64,000 bases of DNA, taken from NCBI GenBank assembly GCA_947561585.1, contig CANNZV010001169.1, positions 112,303-176,302 of the forward strand, in the 5' to 3' direction. The position numbers and the translations under genes were made by a program. The notes under the pieces were generated by a model that ran no database searches, was not told where the DNA came from, and saw only the letters and a list, made by a program, of their open reading frames with translations. The stretch comes from Caprella mutica (Eukaryota; Arthropoda; Malacostraca; Amphipoda; Caprellidae). Numbering within the stretch: position 1 is the first letter of the stretch; each line of letters begins with the position of its first letter. Below, piece after piece: positions 1 through 11,966 of the stretch.

Positions 1-2765
1 TGAAATAATACTTCATCAAAGTGAAATACTACTCCATCAAAGTGAAATAATACTTCATCAAAGTGAAATAGTACTTCATCAAAGTGAAATAGCATTTCAT
101 CAAAGTGAAATAGTACTTCATCAAAGTGAAATAGTACTTCATCAAAGTGAAATACTACTTCATCAGAGTGAAATGATACTTCATCAAAGTGAAATAATAC
201 TTCATCAAAGTGAAATACTACTCCATCAAAGTGAAATAATACTTCATCAAAGTGAAATAGTACTTCATCAAAGTGAAATAGCATTTCATCAAAGTGAAAT
301 AGCATTTCATCAAAGTGAAATAGTACTTCATCAAAGTGAAATAGTACTTCATCAAAGTGAAATAGTACTTCATCAAAGTGAAATAGTACTTCATCAAAGT
401 TAAATAGTACTTCATCAAAGTGAAATAGTACTTCATCAAAGTGAAATAGTACTTCATCAAAGTGAAACAGTACTTCATCAAAGTGAAATAGTACTTCATC
501 AAAGTGAAATAGTACTTCATCAAAGTGAAATAGCATTTCATCAAAGTGAAATAGTAGCTACTTCATCAAAGTGAAATAGTAGCTACTTCATCAAAGTGAA
601 ATAGTAGCTACTTCATCAAAGTGAAATACTACTTCATCAAAGTGAAATACTACTTCATCAAAGTGAAATAGTACTTCATCAAAGTGAAATAGTACTTCAT
701 CAAAGTGAAATAGTACTTCATCAGAGTGAAATACTACTTCATCAGAGTGAAATACTACTTCATCAGAGTGAAATACTACTTCATCAGAGTGAAATAATAC
801 TTCATCAAAGTGAAATAATACTTCATCAAAGTGAAATAATACTTCATCAAAGTGAAATAATACTTCATCAAAGTGAAATACTACTCCATCAAAGTGAAAT
901 AATACTTCATCAAAGTGAAATAGTACTTCATCAAAGTGAAATAGTACTTCATCAAAGTGAAATAGCATTTCATCAAAGTGAAATAGTACTTCATCAAAGT
1001 GAAATACTACTTCATCAGAGTGAAATAATACTTCATCAAAGTGAAATAATACTTCATCAAAGTGAAATACTACTCCATCAAAGTGAAATAATACTTCATC
1101 AAAGTGAAATAGTACTTCATCAAAGTGAAATAGCATTTCATCAAAGTGAAATAGTACTTCATCAAAGTGAAATAGCATTTCATCAAAGTGAAATAGTACT
1201 TCATCAAAGTGAAATACTACTCCATCAAAGTGAAATAATACTTCATCAAAGTGAAATAATACTTCATCAAAGTGAAATACTACTCCATCAAAGTGAAATA
1301 ATACTTCATCAAAGTGAAATAGTACTTCATCAAAGTGAAATAGCATTTCATCAAAGTGAAATAGCATTTCATCAAAGTGAAATAGCATTTCATCAAAGTG
1401 AAATAGTACTTCATCAAAGTGAAATACTACTTCATCAGAGTGAAATAATACTTCATCAAAGTGAAATAGTACTTCATCAAAGTGAAATAGTACTTCATCA
1501 AAGTGAAATAGCATTTCATCAAAGTGAAATAGCATTTCATCAAAGTGAAATAGTACTTCATCAAAGTGAAATACTACTTCATCAGAGTGAAATAATACTT
1601 CATCAAAGTGAAATAATACTTCATCAAAGTGAAATACTACTCCATCAAAGTGAAATAATACTTCATCAAAGTGAAATAGTACTTCATCAAAGTGAAATAG
1701 CATTTCATCAAAGTGAAATAGTACTTCATCAAAGTGAAATAGTACTTCATCAAAGTGAAATAGTACTTCATCAAAGTGAAATAGTACTTCATCAAAGTGA
1801 AATAGCATTTCATCAAAGTGAAATAGTACTTCATCAAAGTGAAATAGTACTTCATCAAAGTGAAATACTACTTCATCAAAGTGAAATACTACTTCATCAA
1901 AGTGAAATACTTCTCCATCAAAGTGAAATAATACTTCATCAAAGTGAAATACTACTCCATCAAAGTGAAATACTACTTCATCAAAGTGAAATAGTACTTC
2001 ATCAAAGTGAAATAGCATTTCATCAAAGTGAAATAGTACTTCATCAAAGTGAAATAGTACTTCATCAAAGTGAAATAGCATTTCATCAAAGTGAAATAGT
2101 ACTTCATCAAAGTGAAATAGTACTTCATCAAAGTGAAATAGCACTTCATCAAAGTGAAATAGTACTTCATCAAAGTGAAATAGTACTTCATCAAAGTGAA
2201 ATAGTACTTCATCAAAGTGAAATAGTACTTCATCAAAGTGAAATAGTACTTCATCAAAGTGAAATAGTACTTCATCAAAGTGAAATAGTACTTCATCAAA
2301 GTGAAATAGTACTTCATCAAAGTGAAATAGTACTTCATCAAAGTGAAATAGTACTTCATCAAAGTGAAATAGTACTTCATCAAAGTGAAATAGTACTTAA
2401 TCAAAGTGAAATAGTACTTCATCAAAGTGAAATAGTACTTCATCAAAGTGAAATAGTACTTCATCAAAGTGAAATAGTACTTCATCAAAGTGAAATAGTA
2501 CTTCATCAAAGTGAAATACTACTTCATCAAAGTGAAATACTACTTCATCAAAGTGAAATACTACTTCATCAAAGTGAAATACTACTTCATCAATGTGAAA
2601 TAGTACTTCATCAAAGTGAAATAGTACTTCATCAAAGTGAAATACTACTTCATCAAAGTGAAATACTACTTCATCAAAGTGAAATAGCATTTTATTAAAG
2701 TGAAATAGTACTTCATCAAAGTGAAATAGTACTTCATCAAAGTGAAATAGTACTTCCACCATATG
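1..2765. repeat. 21-bp tandem array, about 130 units
   Basis: Almost perfect head-to-tail copies of a 21-bp unit (TTCATCAAAGTGAAATAGTAC and single-base variants such as AATAC, ACTAC, AGCAT at its end). A few units carry a 3-bp insertion (tagTAGCTAC). Each unit contains the inverted pair TTCA...TGAA, so each strand can form many small hairpins. Because 21 is a multiple of 3, long stop-free frames appear on both strands (HFDEVLF- or KYYFTLM-type periodic peptides). They are not evidence of coding. Higher-order blocks of variants suggest unequal crossing-over or replication slippage. Confidence 0.95.
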
Positions 2766-2835
2766 AAATAACGTTTCCTCCAAGTGAAATATCATTTCAT
2801 CAGATTAAAAATCGAATCAATATGAAGCATTCAAA

Positions 2836-3020
2836 TACATTTATTCACATGAAATTTATTTACATGAAATATATATACATGAAATTTATTTACTTGAAAT
2901 TTATTTACATAAAATTTATTTACATGAAATTTATTTACATAAAATTTATTTAAATCAAATTTATTTACCTGAAATTTATTTGCATGAAATTTATTAATAT
3001 GAAATTTATTGACATGAAAA
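2836..3020. repeat. Inner tandem array, about 16-bp unit
   Basis: About twelve degenerate copies of ACATGAAATTTATTT. The same array sits inside the 21-bp array at 8375-8600 and, in opposite orientation, at 8830-8884 and 9853-9945, which links this block to the foldback element. Confidence 0.8.
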
Positions 3021-3254
3021 AAATTTACGGAAATTTTTTTTTACACAATTCGTGTTGTCCGTGTTCGCCAGAGCAAAAGTATTTCCAAGCTCAAGTGGTT
3101 TGTCGGAGCGTCTGGATAGCGATTTAGCTGACCGAGGCTTGGCTTTTTGTAATTTACCCCCACACACTACCTGGGCCGAGCCACAAGCGAAGCCAAATAT
3201 CTAGAAGTGACAGATCAACACGAGCTGAGCCACGACCCTGATTGCACGATTTGA

Positions 3255-3338
3255 GGCCCCCACACACTACACAAACTGGCTCAGGGCTCGGCTCGTTTGC
3301 TTAGGCTCGGCTCATGGATCGTGTAGTGTATGGGGGCC
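3255..3338. repeat. 84-bp inverted-repeat element (CCCCCACACACTACAC ends)
   Basis: GGCCCCCACACACTACAC at 3255 is matched in inverted form by GTGTAGTGTATGGGGGCC ending at 3338, so this is a very short MITE-like unit. A further related end (CCCCCACACACTAC) lies at about 3159. Flanks are TTGA and TTAA, which could be a decayed 3-4 bp target duplication. The rest of 3036-3554 holds no gene that I can recognise. Confidence 0.55.
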
Positions 3339-3554
3339 TTAATATTAACTTGGGAAGATGCTTTTCCTCTCAACTTGTAGTAGTACAGTTACAAAAGATA
3401 TTCTAGAAATATATTCATCTGCATTTTAAAGATCATTTATTTTATCATAAAATGTTCAATTTGAATAAATTTTATCGCTATCTTTTGTAATCATGATACC
3501 ACATTGAAATTAATTCAAAATAATAAATTAAATGCGTTTGAAAACATTTAGAAT

Positions 3555-3825
3555 TGTTGTATTTAGCTAATGTATTTCAACTACTCAGCAGAATTGTCTT
3601 ATGATAACATTTCCTGGTTCTAGCTATTACTCTTGTTGTATACCTAAGACTCATGTTGTATACCTAATTGTTTCCTGTTATCATTATATAAAAGGATGTG
3701 TAAATATCTCTAGTGTCAGTTGTCTACAGAGCATCGTAGAGGGTTCTCCTATATTAATCACTTATAATAAACTTATACTTTTAAACTTGTAAAAACCACT
3801 GTTCATTTAACCTATGTTTTTCAAT
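3555..3825 (+). repeat. 5' LTR of copia copy 1
   Basis: Starts TGTTGTATTTAGC and ends in CA just before the primer-binding site. It is homologous to 10875-11236, 30397-30672 and 36623-36826. A TATATAAA-like box (near 3685) and an AATAAA (near 3767) lie where an LTR promoter and polyadenylation signal are expected. Confidence 0.85.
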
Positions 3826-3827
3826 GG

Positions 3828-3841
3828 TTATGGGCCCAGAG
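3828..3841 (+). promoter_or_regulatory. Primer-binding site, initiator-Met tRNA fragment type
   Basis: GGTTATGGGCCCAG follows the LTR by two bases. It is complementary to the anticodon stem-loop region of initiator methionine tRNA (CTGGGCCCATAACC), the internal primer known from Drosophila copia, which uses a tRNA half molecule. Copy 2 has the same site at 30675-30688 with one change (GGGCTCAG). Confidence 0.85.
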
Positions 3842-4206
3842 AAACGTTTTTACAAAGTGAGATAACCTGTTAAGTAAAGAAAAACTTAAATGGTTATTTA
3901 TTAAGTGTAAAGATTTAAAATAGCATTGTTGAGAATATACAGTGAATTTGTTTAAGTGATTACTTTTGATTGGCTTGCTATGATAACAGGATTTATTTTA
4001 TATTGGATCAATATAGCATTTCAACTCAAGTTGTATTTTATTCTTCATGAAAGCAAGAATAATTTACAAAAATCTGCTACAAATATATCAGTAGTTAGAT
4101 GTATGCTTAGCCGACTTGTGTATATAATTCCAAGAGGTTAAAGCATAGTGGTAACTTGTTTTTAGTTACATTGAAGTATAAATTAAGTGTCAATTGTATT
4201 CATATC

Positions 4207-7200
4207 ATGGCTAGTGATAAATTCTTTGGTTACCCCATTAACTGAAAACAAATATTCTACTTGTAAGGTACAGGTTGAAATGTATCTACTTAGAGAAGGA
4301 TTAATGTCAATAGTTGATGGGACAGAGACGGCTCTTGCTGAATCAGCAACTCAGGCTATCCGGGTTGCATTTAAACACAAGGAAAAATAAGGCGTTAGCT
4401 AATCTTGTGTTATCTATATCAACCCACCCAATCACCAATTATTTATAGTTGGTGAACCTGATAATTCAGTGACTGTTTGGAATTCTCTACAAAATGTATT
4501 TCAGGCAAATACATGGTCCAATAAATTGCGACTGAAGAAGACAACCTTCAAGCTCATTTGAAGGAATTCACAGAAATCTTTCAAGAACTTGCTGTTTTGG
4601 ATGAAGCAGTGAGTAATGAAGATAGAGTCATCTGTTTACTCTCCTCACTACCTACTCAGTTTGATGTGATTGTCACAGCATTGGAATCACAAGCAACTGT
4701 ACCATCTTGGAATGCAGTCGCTGAAAATCTCAAACGTGAAGCATTGAAGTTAAGTACACTAGATTCAAATAATGTGAACAGAGCATTAAGTGTAGAATCG
4801 AACAGAGCTGCAGTTTCAGATTCAGTGAAAACAAGCAGAGTATTATTTGTTACTTTAGCAATAAAGTAGGCCACATGAAGAGGGCTGTTTTAAGCACAAG
4901 AATTACATGCAAGCGAAACAGTTCAAATCTCAGGCTAATATAGTGGAAGTAGGTAACCTTAAAAAAGACAGATCTCTTTATGCTAGTGCTCTCTGTAGCA
5001 AAGATATTAGGTATAATTCTTGGATTATATATTCTGGAGTTACAGCTCATATGAGTGGGGATGACTCACTATGTTCAAACTTTGCACAACTAGAAAAACC
5101 TATAACAGTAAAAGTAGGAAACGGGTCTAGTTTTCAAGCTACGGCTGTAGGTAATATCGCTGTTAACCTTAAAATACCAGGGGGTAAAAGTAGAACATGC
5201 ACACTGACCAATGTTTGGCAAGTGCCTCAGTTAGCTTTTAATTTGCTATCAGTTTCTAGAATTACCAGTGAAAATAAATCTGTTACGTTTGATTATAATT
5301 ATTGTTAAATTCATGATAAAGGAGAACTAATTGCTGTTGTCAACTGTGTTGGTAAACTATATGTATTAAATGTTATAGTTAATACAGCTGTGATATCTGT
5401 TGATTCAAATAAATTGAATATGTTATGGCATAGAAGGTTCAGTAATTTAGGGAGGGATAATATGTGTATAATGATCTGAAAGGATCTAGTAATAGGTTTG
5501 AATATTTAACTAAATGCGAGAGAAGGTGTTTCTGAACACTGCTCTAATGGAAAAATTCATAAGTGCTCGTTTCCAATAGGAGGGAGGAAAAATCTTAAAC
5601 CTCTTGATTTGATTCATTCAGATGTATGTGGTAAAATTACCCCATCATCAATAGGTAATTGCTCGTACTTTGTAACTTTTATTGACCATGCAACGCGTTA
5701 TACATGGGTATATGTAATAGCAAATAAAAGTGATGCATTTGAGAAATTTGTTGAATGGAAAGTAATGGTAGAGAAACATTATGAACAAAAAATTAAGACA
5801 TTGCGTTCAGATAATGGAGGAGAATATACCTCAAATAAGTTGGAATCATTTTTAATGAAAGAAGGCATCACTCATGAAAAATCTATTCCGATAACTCCAC
5901 AGCAAAATGGAGTAGCAGAAAGATTTAATCGAACTATAATTGAAGTAGTAAGATGTATGATCTCAGATTCAGATCTTGAGAAGGAGTTTTAGGCTGAAGC
6001 TCTGGCTACTGCCACTTATATTAGAAACAGATGTATAAACTCTTTCTTAGGTAAAACTCCATATGAAGCACTAAACGATAGGAAACCTAATGTAGAACAT
6101 CTCCAAGTATTCGGATGTTATACTTATGTACATATCCCACATGATGAGAGAAAGAAGATAGATCCGAAAGCAAAAGTTTGCTGCTTACTAGGATATGGAT
6201 CAGTTACTAAGGGATATAGGCTGTATGATATTGAAACTAAAGGAATTTACTATTCCAAAGATGTGATCTTTGATGAATCAAAGTCACCTAAGAGGCTAAT
6301 TGATCCAAAATTACAATCACTATATTGGCGGCACCTTCAGGAGATTTAGACGAAGACAACCTTGCTAATGAACTTCCCATAATTCAATCACCTGTTCAAT
6401 TACAGGTGGTTCAACCTGCTGATTAACAACCAGAGGTGCAACCTGTGCTCAGACAGTCTACACGAGTGCGTAGGGCACCTGACTGGTATGGTGAATGGCA
6501 TTTTTCTGAAGAAGGAGGTTTTGTTAGTAAAATGATTACTGAACCCAATACTGTAAAGGAAGCTAGGTGTAGTCTTGAATCTTCTGATTGGCAGCTAGCC
6601 ATGGAGCGTGAATTAGATGCTTTTGATAAGCATAAAGTTTTTGAACTAGTCGAGCCTAACTCGAACATGAATGTTATTAATTCTAGATGGGTATTTAAAC
6701 GTAAATTGGGACGCGATGTTAAAATAAGTTCTTATGAGGCTAGATTAGTAGCACAAGGATTCTCAGAGATTTGGAATAGATTATGACGAAACTTTCACAC
6801 CTGTAATTAGATTTGAATCTGTGCAAACTTTGTTATCGTTAGCAGCTAAACATGTCTTTATGCGACAACCTTCTGGCTATGTTAAAAAGGGAAAAGAGCA
6901 TCTTGTATGTAAATTAAATAAATCAATGTATGGACTAAAACAGTCACCAAAATGTTGGAATGATTCTTCTGATGCTTATCTTAAAACCTTAAGACTTTGT
7001 TCAATCTAAATGTGACCCCTGTATCTATGTTAAGATGATTAATGATATTCCATGTATTGTGTTTGTATATGTAGATGATATAATTATAGCATGTAAGCAC
7101 AATGATGAATTGACAAAAATCAAAGCTAATTTGAGTTCTAAATTTGAGATGAAAGATTTAGGACAGTTATCCTATTTCTTAGGTGTAAATGTTTTACAAA

Positions 7201-8018
7201 CTAATGGTAAAATTGCTTTAAATCAATCTGCTTTTGTCAAATCACTATTGAATAGATTTGATTTCAATAATTGTAAGCCAGTGTCCACACCAGCTGATGT
7301 TAGTTCCTATCTTGAACAAACTTCAGATAAATGTGAATTGGTTGATGCGAATAGGTACCAATCTGCAGTAGGCTCATTGCTATACTTATCTACCAAGACT
7401 AGACCTGACATTACATATGCTGTTAGTAATGTTTCTGAATTTTGTTCCAAACCAAATAGTAAACACTGGACAGCTGTTGAACGAATTTTCCGATAACTGA
7501 AGAGTACTCAGAATCTTGTTATTATGTATGGAAATGATGAGTCAGAATTAGTAGGTTATTCTGACGCTGACTGGGCTGGTGACAGAAATGATAGAAAGAG
7601 TACACCAGGTTACTGTTTTTTGTTGAATGATTCTATAATCTCATGGCGGTCTGTCAAACAGACTTGTGTAGCCCTTTCAACAGCAGGAGCTGTATATGTG
7701 TTTCTTTCTGGCGCTGCTCAAGAAGCGGTATTTCTAAATAAGTTATTGTTAGATCTTAAGTTGTCTAATAAGAATTCTTCAGTAGTTTTGTTTGAGGATA
7801 ATCAATCTGCTATATGTCTTGCTAAAAATCCTAAAAATCATCCTCGTTCAAAACACATTGATATTAAGGATCATTATGTTAGAGACTTAGTTTTCTCAAA
7901 TGAAATTGAACTTAAATATTGTGCTAGTGAGGAAATGTTGGCTGATGTGTTTACCAAGCCACTACCTGCTGATAGATTTAACAAACTAGTTAAGTTGATT
8001 GGAATGATAAATGTATAA
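4207..8018 (+). pseudogene. copia gag-pol, broken
   Basis: Begins at an ATG matching the gag start of copy 2 (MASDKFFG-). Readable parts in order: gag, damaged zinc knuckle (near 4850), protease region where the DSGA motif is changed (YSGVTAHMS near 5030), integrase with HSDVCG and the RSDNGGEYTS motif (about 5610-5990), reverse transcriptase pieces including YVDDII (near 7066), and RNase H with the DNQSAICLAKN motif, ending with a stop at 8016-8018. The RT part has a deletion relative to copy 2 near 6850. It is split over at least three frames, so this is a relic. Confidence 0.9.
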
Positions 8019-8067
8019 CTATACCTTTTCCAATTGAAGTTCCTCCAAATTGAAATATAATTTCATT

Positions 8068-8250
8068 AAAGTACTATCATTTCATCAAAGTGAAATATAA
8101 CTTCATCAAAGTGAAATATAACTTCATCAAAGTGAAATATAACTTCATCAAAGTGAAATATAACTTCATCAAAGTGAAATATAACTTCATCAAAGTGAAA
8201 TATAACTTCATCAAAGTAAAATAGAATTTCATCAAAGTGAAAAAACATTT
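8068..8250. repeat. 21-bp tandem array, left arm
   Basis: About nine copies of CTTCATCAAAGTGAAATATAA, in the same orientation as the array at 1-2765. The outermost copies are changed to TTCCTCCAAGTGAACTATCA. Confidence 0.9.
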
Positions 8251-8884
8251 CATCAAGGTGAAATAACAATTCCCCCAAGTGAACTATCAATTCCTCCAAG
8301 TGAACTATCAATTCCTCCAAATGAAATATCATTTCAGCAGAATATAAATCGAATCAATATGCAGTCAAATAAATTTATTACGTGAAATTTATTTACATGA
8401 TATTTATTTACATGAAATTTATTTCATGATATTTATTTACATGATATTTATTCTCATGAAATTTATTCTCATGAAATTTATTCTCATGAAATTTATTTAC
8501 ATGAAATTTATTTACATGAAATTTATTTACATATTTATTTACATGAAATTTATTTACATGAAATTTATTTACATAAAAAAATGTATATAAAATTTGTTTA
8601 CATGAAAAAAAATTCACATGGAATTGTTACATAATTTTTCATTAATTTTTTAGTAATTATTTTTGATACATTTTTCATATATTTTATTTATTATTATTTT
8701 ACATATTTTTTCTTTTTTTCTATTAATACCCCACTAAAATTAATGGGGTACTATATAAGTAAACTTGAAAAATATGTAAAATTAAATATAAATATAAAAA
8801 TATTATCAATGCAAAGAAGACTAAATGAAAATAAATTCATGTAAAAAACTTTCATGTAAATAAATTTCATGTAAATAGATTTAT

Positions 8885-9851
8885 GGTGACCGGTATATTC
8901 CACCCCGGTATTTTCCACCCCGGTACATAGCATCTTAGGTATATTCCACCCCGGTAAATTCCACCCCGCTTCACGGGTTAGGTTTGTTTTGTTATTAATA
9001 TTAGTCATTCATTAATATTATATGTAATGCTAGGTAACTTGCATTTTCACTGTATCAAATTATAAATTTTGCTGGTTAATCACAAAAATTAAATTTTTCA
9101 CTACACATGTGACAAAACAGCAGAAAGAAAGGTTGTTTGAACGCATTTATCAGTTTAGGTCTTTAGATTTTCAATCTCAAGCTGATTTTCTACCCTATCG
9201 CCAACACAACAGCGATATTAATTAGTATTTATTGTTTATTTATTTAGTTTGGAATTTTGAATTTTTACTTCTTGTAAAAGTGGGGGTTTTTGACCGAAGG
9301 CTTTTTTTACACATATTTTTAACCAGGATTTTTTGATGGGGAGGGGGGGGGGGTTATTGTACAGGGTTTCAAGACTGGGAGATTATTGTCTTTTTTTCAC
9401 AATGAGAAATTTTGATCACGGGGAATTTGATCTTAGAATCCAAAACAGCAACTTATAAGCAAAGAGCGAAAGCATTGAATGGGTTGTCTCTGCTAGTCGA
9501 TTCTTTCCCTACCTCATACAACCATTGTTGTGGGAGCACATGTGCAGTTTCATGGTAAAAAGGTATTATTATTAACTTTTTCAACACATATACTTTGAGA
9601 GAAAAACTACCATATTTAGAATATTTGTAATTTTATTAGGATAAAATTTCAATTGACTTGAACTACCTCTAACTATAGTCTAAATGTCTCAGTTATTTTT
9701 TCATCTGTACGAATTATTTAACAAATAGCCATCAAAAAGTAAAATCTTTGGATTTCTATTGTCACCCAAATGAGCATTGTCACAGGGGTGGAATATACCA
9801 CGGTGGAATTTACAGGGGTGGAATATAGCGGAGTGGAATATACCTAGAACC
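8885..9851. mobile_element. MITE with GGTAWWTTCCACCCC end repeats (group A)
   Basis: A 967-bp insertion in the right arm of the foldback hairpin, flanked by a 9-bp duplication with one mismatch (TAGATTTAT 8876-8884, TAAATTTAT 9852-9860). The left end is GGTGACCGGTATATTCC; the right end, reversed, is GGTTCTAGGTATATTCC. About four copies of GGTAWWTTCCACCCC stand at each end in inverted orientation. There is no coding potential in the middle. The outermost bases match the elements at 12810, 17307 and 45574. Confidence 0.85.
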
Positions 9852-9994
9852 TAAATTTATATGTAAATAAATTTCATGTAAGTAAATTAATGTGTGAATA
9901 AATTTCATGTAAATAAATTTCACGTAATAAATTTATTTGACTGCATATTGATTCAATTTATATTTTGGTGAATGCTGAAAGATATTTCATTTGG

Positions 9995-10840
9995 AGGAAT
10001 TGATAGTTCACTTGGAGGAATTGTTATTTCACCTTGATGAAATGTTTTTTCACTTTGATGAAATGTTTTTTCACTTTGATGAAATTCTATTTTATTTTGA
10101 TGAAGTTATATTTCACTTTGATGAAATGATATTTCACTTTGATGAAATGATATTTCACTTTGATGAAATGATATTTCACTTTGATGAAATGATATTTCAC
10201 TTTGATGAAATGATATTTCACTTTGATGAAATGATATTTCACTTTAATTAGATTATATTTCACTTTGATGAAATGATATTTCACTTTGATGAAATGTTAT
10301 TTCATTTTACTGAAATTATATTTCACTTTAATGAAATGATATTTCACCTTGATTAAATGTTTTTTCACTTTGATGAAATTCTATTTTACTTCGATGAAGT
10401 TATATTTCACTTTGATGAAATGATATTTCACTTTGATGAAATGATATTTCACTTTGATGAAATGATATTTCACTTTGATGAAATGATATTTCACTTTGAT
10501 GAAATGATATTTCACTTTGATGTAATGATATTTCACTTTGATGAAATGATATTTCACTTTGATGAAATGATTTTTCACTTTGATGAAATGATATTTCACT
10601 TTGATGAAATGATATTTCACTTTAATGAAATTATATTTCACTTTGATGAAATGATATTTCACTCTGATGAAATGATATTTCACTTTGATAGAATGATATT
10701 TCACTTTGATGAAATGAAATTTCACTTTGATGAAATGAAATTTCACTTTGATGAAATGATATTTCACTTTGATGAAATTATATTTCACTTTAATGAAATG
10801 ATATTTCACTTTGATGAAATGTTATTTCATTTGGAGGAAC
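9995..10840. repeat. 21-bp tandem array, right arm (inverted)
   Basis: About 40 copies of TTTCACTTTGATGAAATGATA, the reverse orientation of the array at 8068-8250. The stop-free frames through it are a by-product of the 21-bp period. Confidence 0.92.
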
Positions 10841-10874
10841 TTCAATTGGAAAAGGTATAGTGTGAGATGGAGAT

Positions 10875-11236
10875 TGTTGTATTAGTCACACTTAGTTATT
10901 GTTTAATGTTTATATTTTGCATATGTTGTATTTATCTAATGTATTTTAACTACTCAGCAGAATTGTCGAAATGTCCTGTTTTTAATAGAAATGTACCATT
11001 CAGTACTAGTGTTCCTTTTTATCCTTAGAATTGTCTTACGATAACGTTTCCTGGTTCTAGCTATTACTCATGTTGTATACCTAATTGTTTCCTGTTATCA
11101 TTATATAAAAGGATGTGTAAATCTCTCTAGTGTCAGTTGTCTCAGAGCATCGTAGAGGGTTCTACTATATTAATCACTTATAATAAACTTATACTTTTCA
11201 ACTTGTAAGAACCAACCATTTAACCTATGTTTTTCA
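10875..11236 (+). repeat. 3' LTR of copia copy 1
   Basis: Starts TGTTGTATTAG right after a purine-rich stretch and ends TTTTTCA. It carries an extra 68-bp segment (near 10973-11030) that the other LTRs lack, bounded by a repeated AGAATTGTC. Confidence 0.85.
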
Positions 11237-11280
11237 TTTAAATGTAATTAATCATCATCGCAAATCATATACATCTGACG

Positions 11281-11380
11281 GAGCGAGCTGTGTAACACCT
11301 TCTCCCATTGCGTCACTCAGGGCACTGAAGAAATTAGGGTGCATTAAGACCGTCCCGGTATCACTGAACAGCTCGCTCTC
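11281..11380. repeat. 100-bp short inverted-repeat unit
   Basis: GAGCGAGCTG at 11281-11290 is repeated in inverted form (CAGCTCGCTC) at 11369-11378, and the GC content is clearly higher than in the surroundings. The function is unknown; it could be a tiny MITE. Confidence 0.4.
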
Positions 11381-11489
11381 TCTAGTTATATTAATACTCT
11401 CAGTCACCAATCTATTTTAGAAGTGATTCAAAGTATGTAAATATTGTATCTAGAATAGAAAATATATTGGTGGACCTCAATATATCAGG

Positions 11490-11582
11490 GAGAGTACATT
11501 TACATTGGCCCATTGTGGTATAGTTGATAATGAGATAGCAGATCAGTCTGCAAACAAGGCACTTGAAAACCATAAAAAGTGA
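11490..11582 (+). pseudogene. RNase H fragment of a non-LTR retrotransposon
   Basis: A short frame reads FTLAHCGIVDNEIADQSANK, which fits the C-terminal RNase H signature (H-x-GI-x-x-NE-x-AD-x-x-A-x-x-A) of I/LOA/Jockey-type retrotransposons. A stop follows at 11580-11582 and nothing else of the element is recognisable, so it is an isolated remnant. Confidence 0.6.
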
Positions 11583-11966
11583 GCATTGGGTAAGATACAT
11601 GAACATGTTTAATTTTAATAAAGCTATACATGTAAATATATAAATAGCTAATTGAATACATATAGAAATAGTTATACAAGTATCTTTGATTGATACATTA
11701 TTTGATTTTTGAAAATATAAACAAATCCAGGAGACAAAGTAGCTATAAAGTAAATTAGACTATAAACTCCTTTTTAATTGAAAAAAAGTAAGTAAGTATT
11801 GGAGAGAATTAGATATTTCTCTCTATTTGCAATTGAAGGGCTCAAAACAACTGTCACAAACTCACCATTATAATGGGGATTTTTGACAAGTTTTTTTACT
11901 TGGTATGGGTCAAGAGACACATTATGCAGAGTGGACAGGGCAGAGATTTCAAAAAGTCTTGATTTA

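Larger units (their letters stand above)
1..3035. mobile_element. Foldback-type element, one arm (partial)
   Basis: This is one arm of a foldback-like DNA element that continues beyond the left edge. It has the same order of parts as the complete element at 8018-10861: an outer 21-bp tandem array, a short unique bridge (ATCGAATCAATATG near 2812), then an inner array of about 16 bp (ACATGAAATTTATTT). Here the outer array is at least ten times longer than in the left arm of the other copy. No second arm and no target duplication are visible, so the assignment rests on shared parts. It could instead be a satellite block that grew from such an arm. Confidence 0.6.
8018..10861. mobile_element. Foldback element, giant hairpin, nested in copia copy 1
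   Basis: The two ends are exact inverted copies (ACTATACCTTTTCCAATTG at 8018; the reverse complement ends at 10861) and the whole element folds on itself. Left arm: 21-bp array 8068-8250, bridge, 16-bp array, AT-rich segment. The centre is a palindrome around 8726-8752 (TACCCCA...TGGGGTA). The right arm repeats everything in reverse with a longer 21-bp array (9995-10840) and is interrupted by the MITE at 8885-9851. It carries no transposase. It starts directly at the pol stop codon, and the copia polypurine region and 3' LTR resume at 10862. I found no clear target duplication. Inverted ends built of tandem repeats are the defining feature of foldback elements. Confidence 0.85.
3555..11236 (+). 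mobile_element. Ty1/copia LTR retrotransposon, copy 1 (decayed)
   Basis: The order is 5' LTR, primer-binding site, gag-pol, (foldback insertion 8018-10861), polypurine-like GAGATGGAGAT and 3' LTR. The internal region is closely similar to copy 2 at 30397-36826, and differences between the two fix many indels. The coding region has several frameshifts, internal stops and deletions, so this copy cannot be autonomous. The 5' LTR lacks about 50 bp at its left edge relative to the 3' LTR, and the 3' LTR has a 68-bp extra segment. I see no matching target duplication. Confidence 0.9.

Noticed and set aside
1..2765. CRISPR-like array
   Set aside because: The repeats are contiguous without unique spacers, and the context is eukaryotic.
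591..2795. Long open frames of several hundred codons in the 21-bp array (both strands)
   Set aside because: They have a strict seven-residue period dictated by the 21-bp unit, with similar openness in more than one frame. No start context, splice signals or domain are present.
3955..4140. Small frame with hydrophobic residues between the copia PBS and gag (also at 30800)
   Set aside because: It is present in both copies only because the retrotransposon leader is duplicated; the ATG and length are not conserved in a way that suggests a gene.
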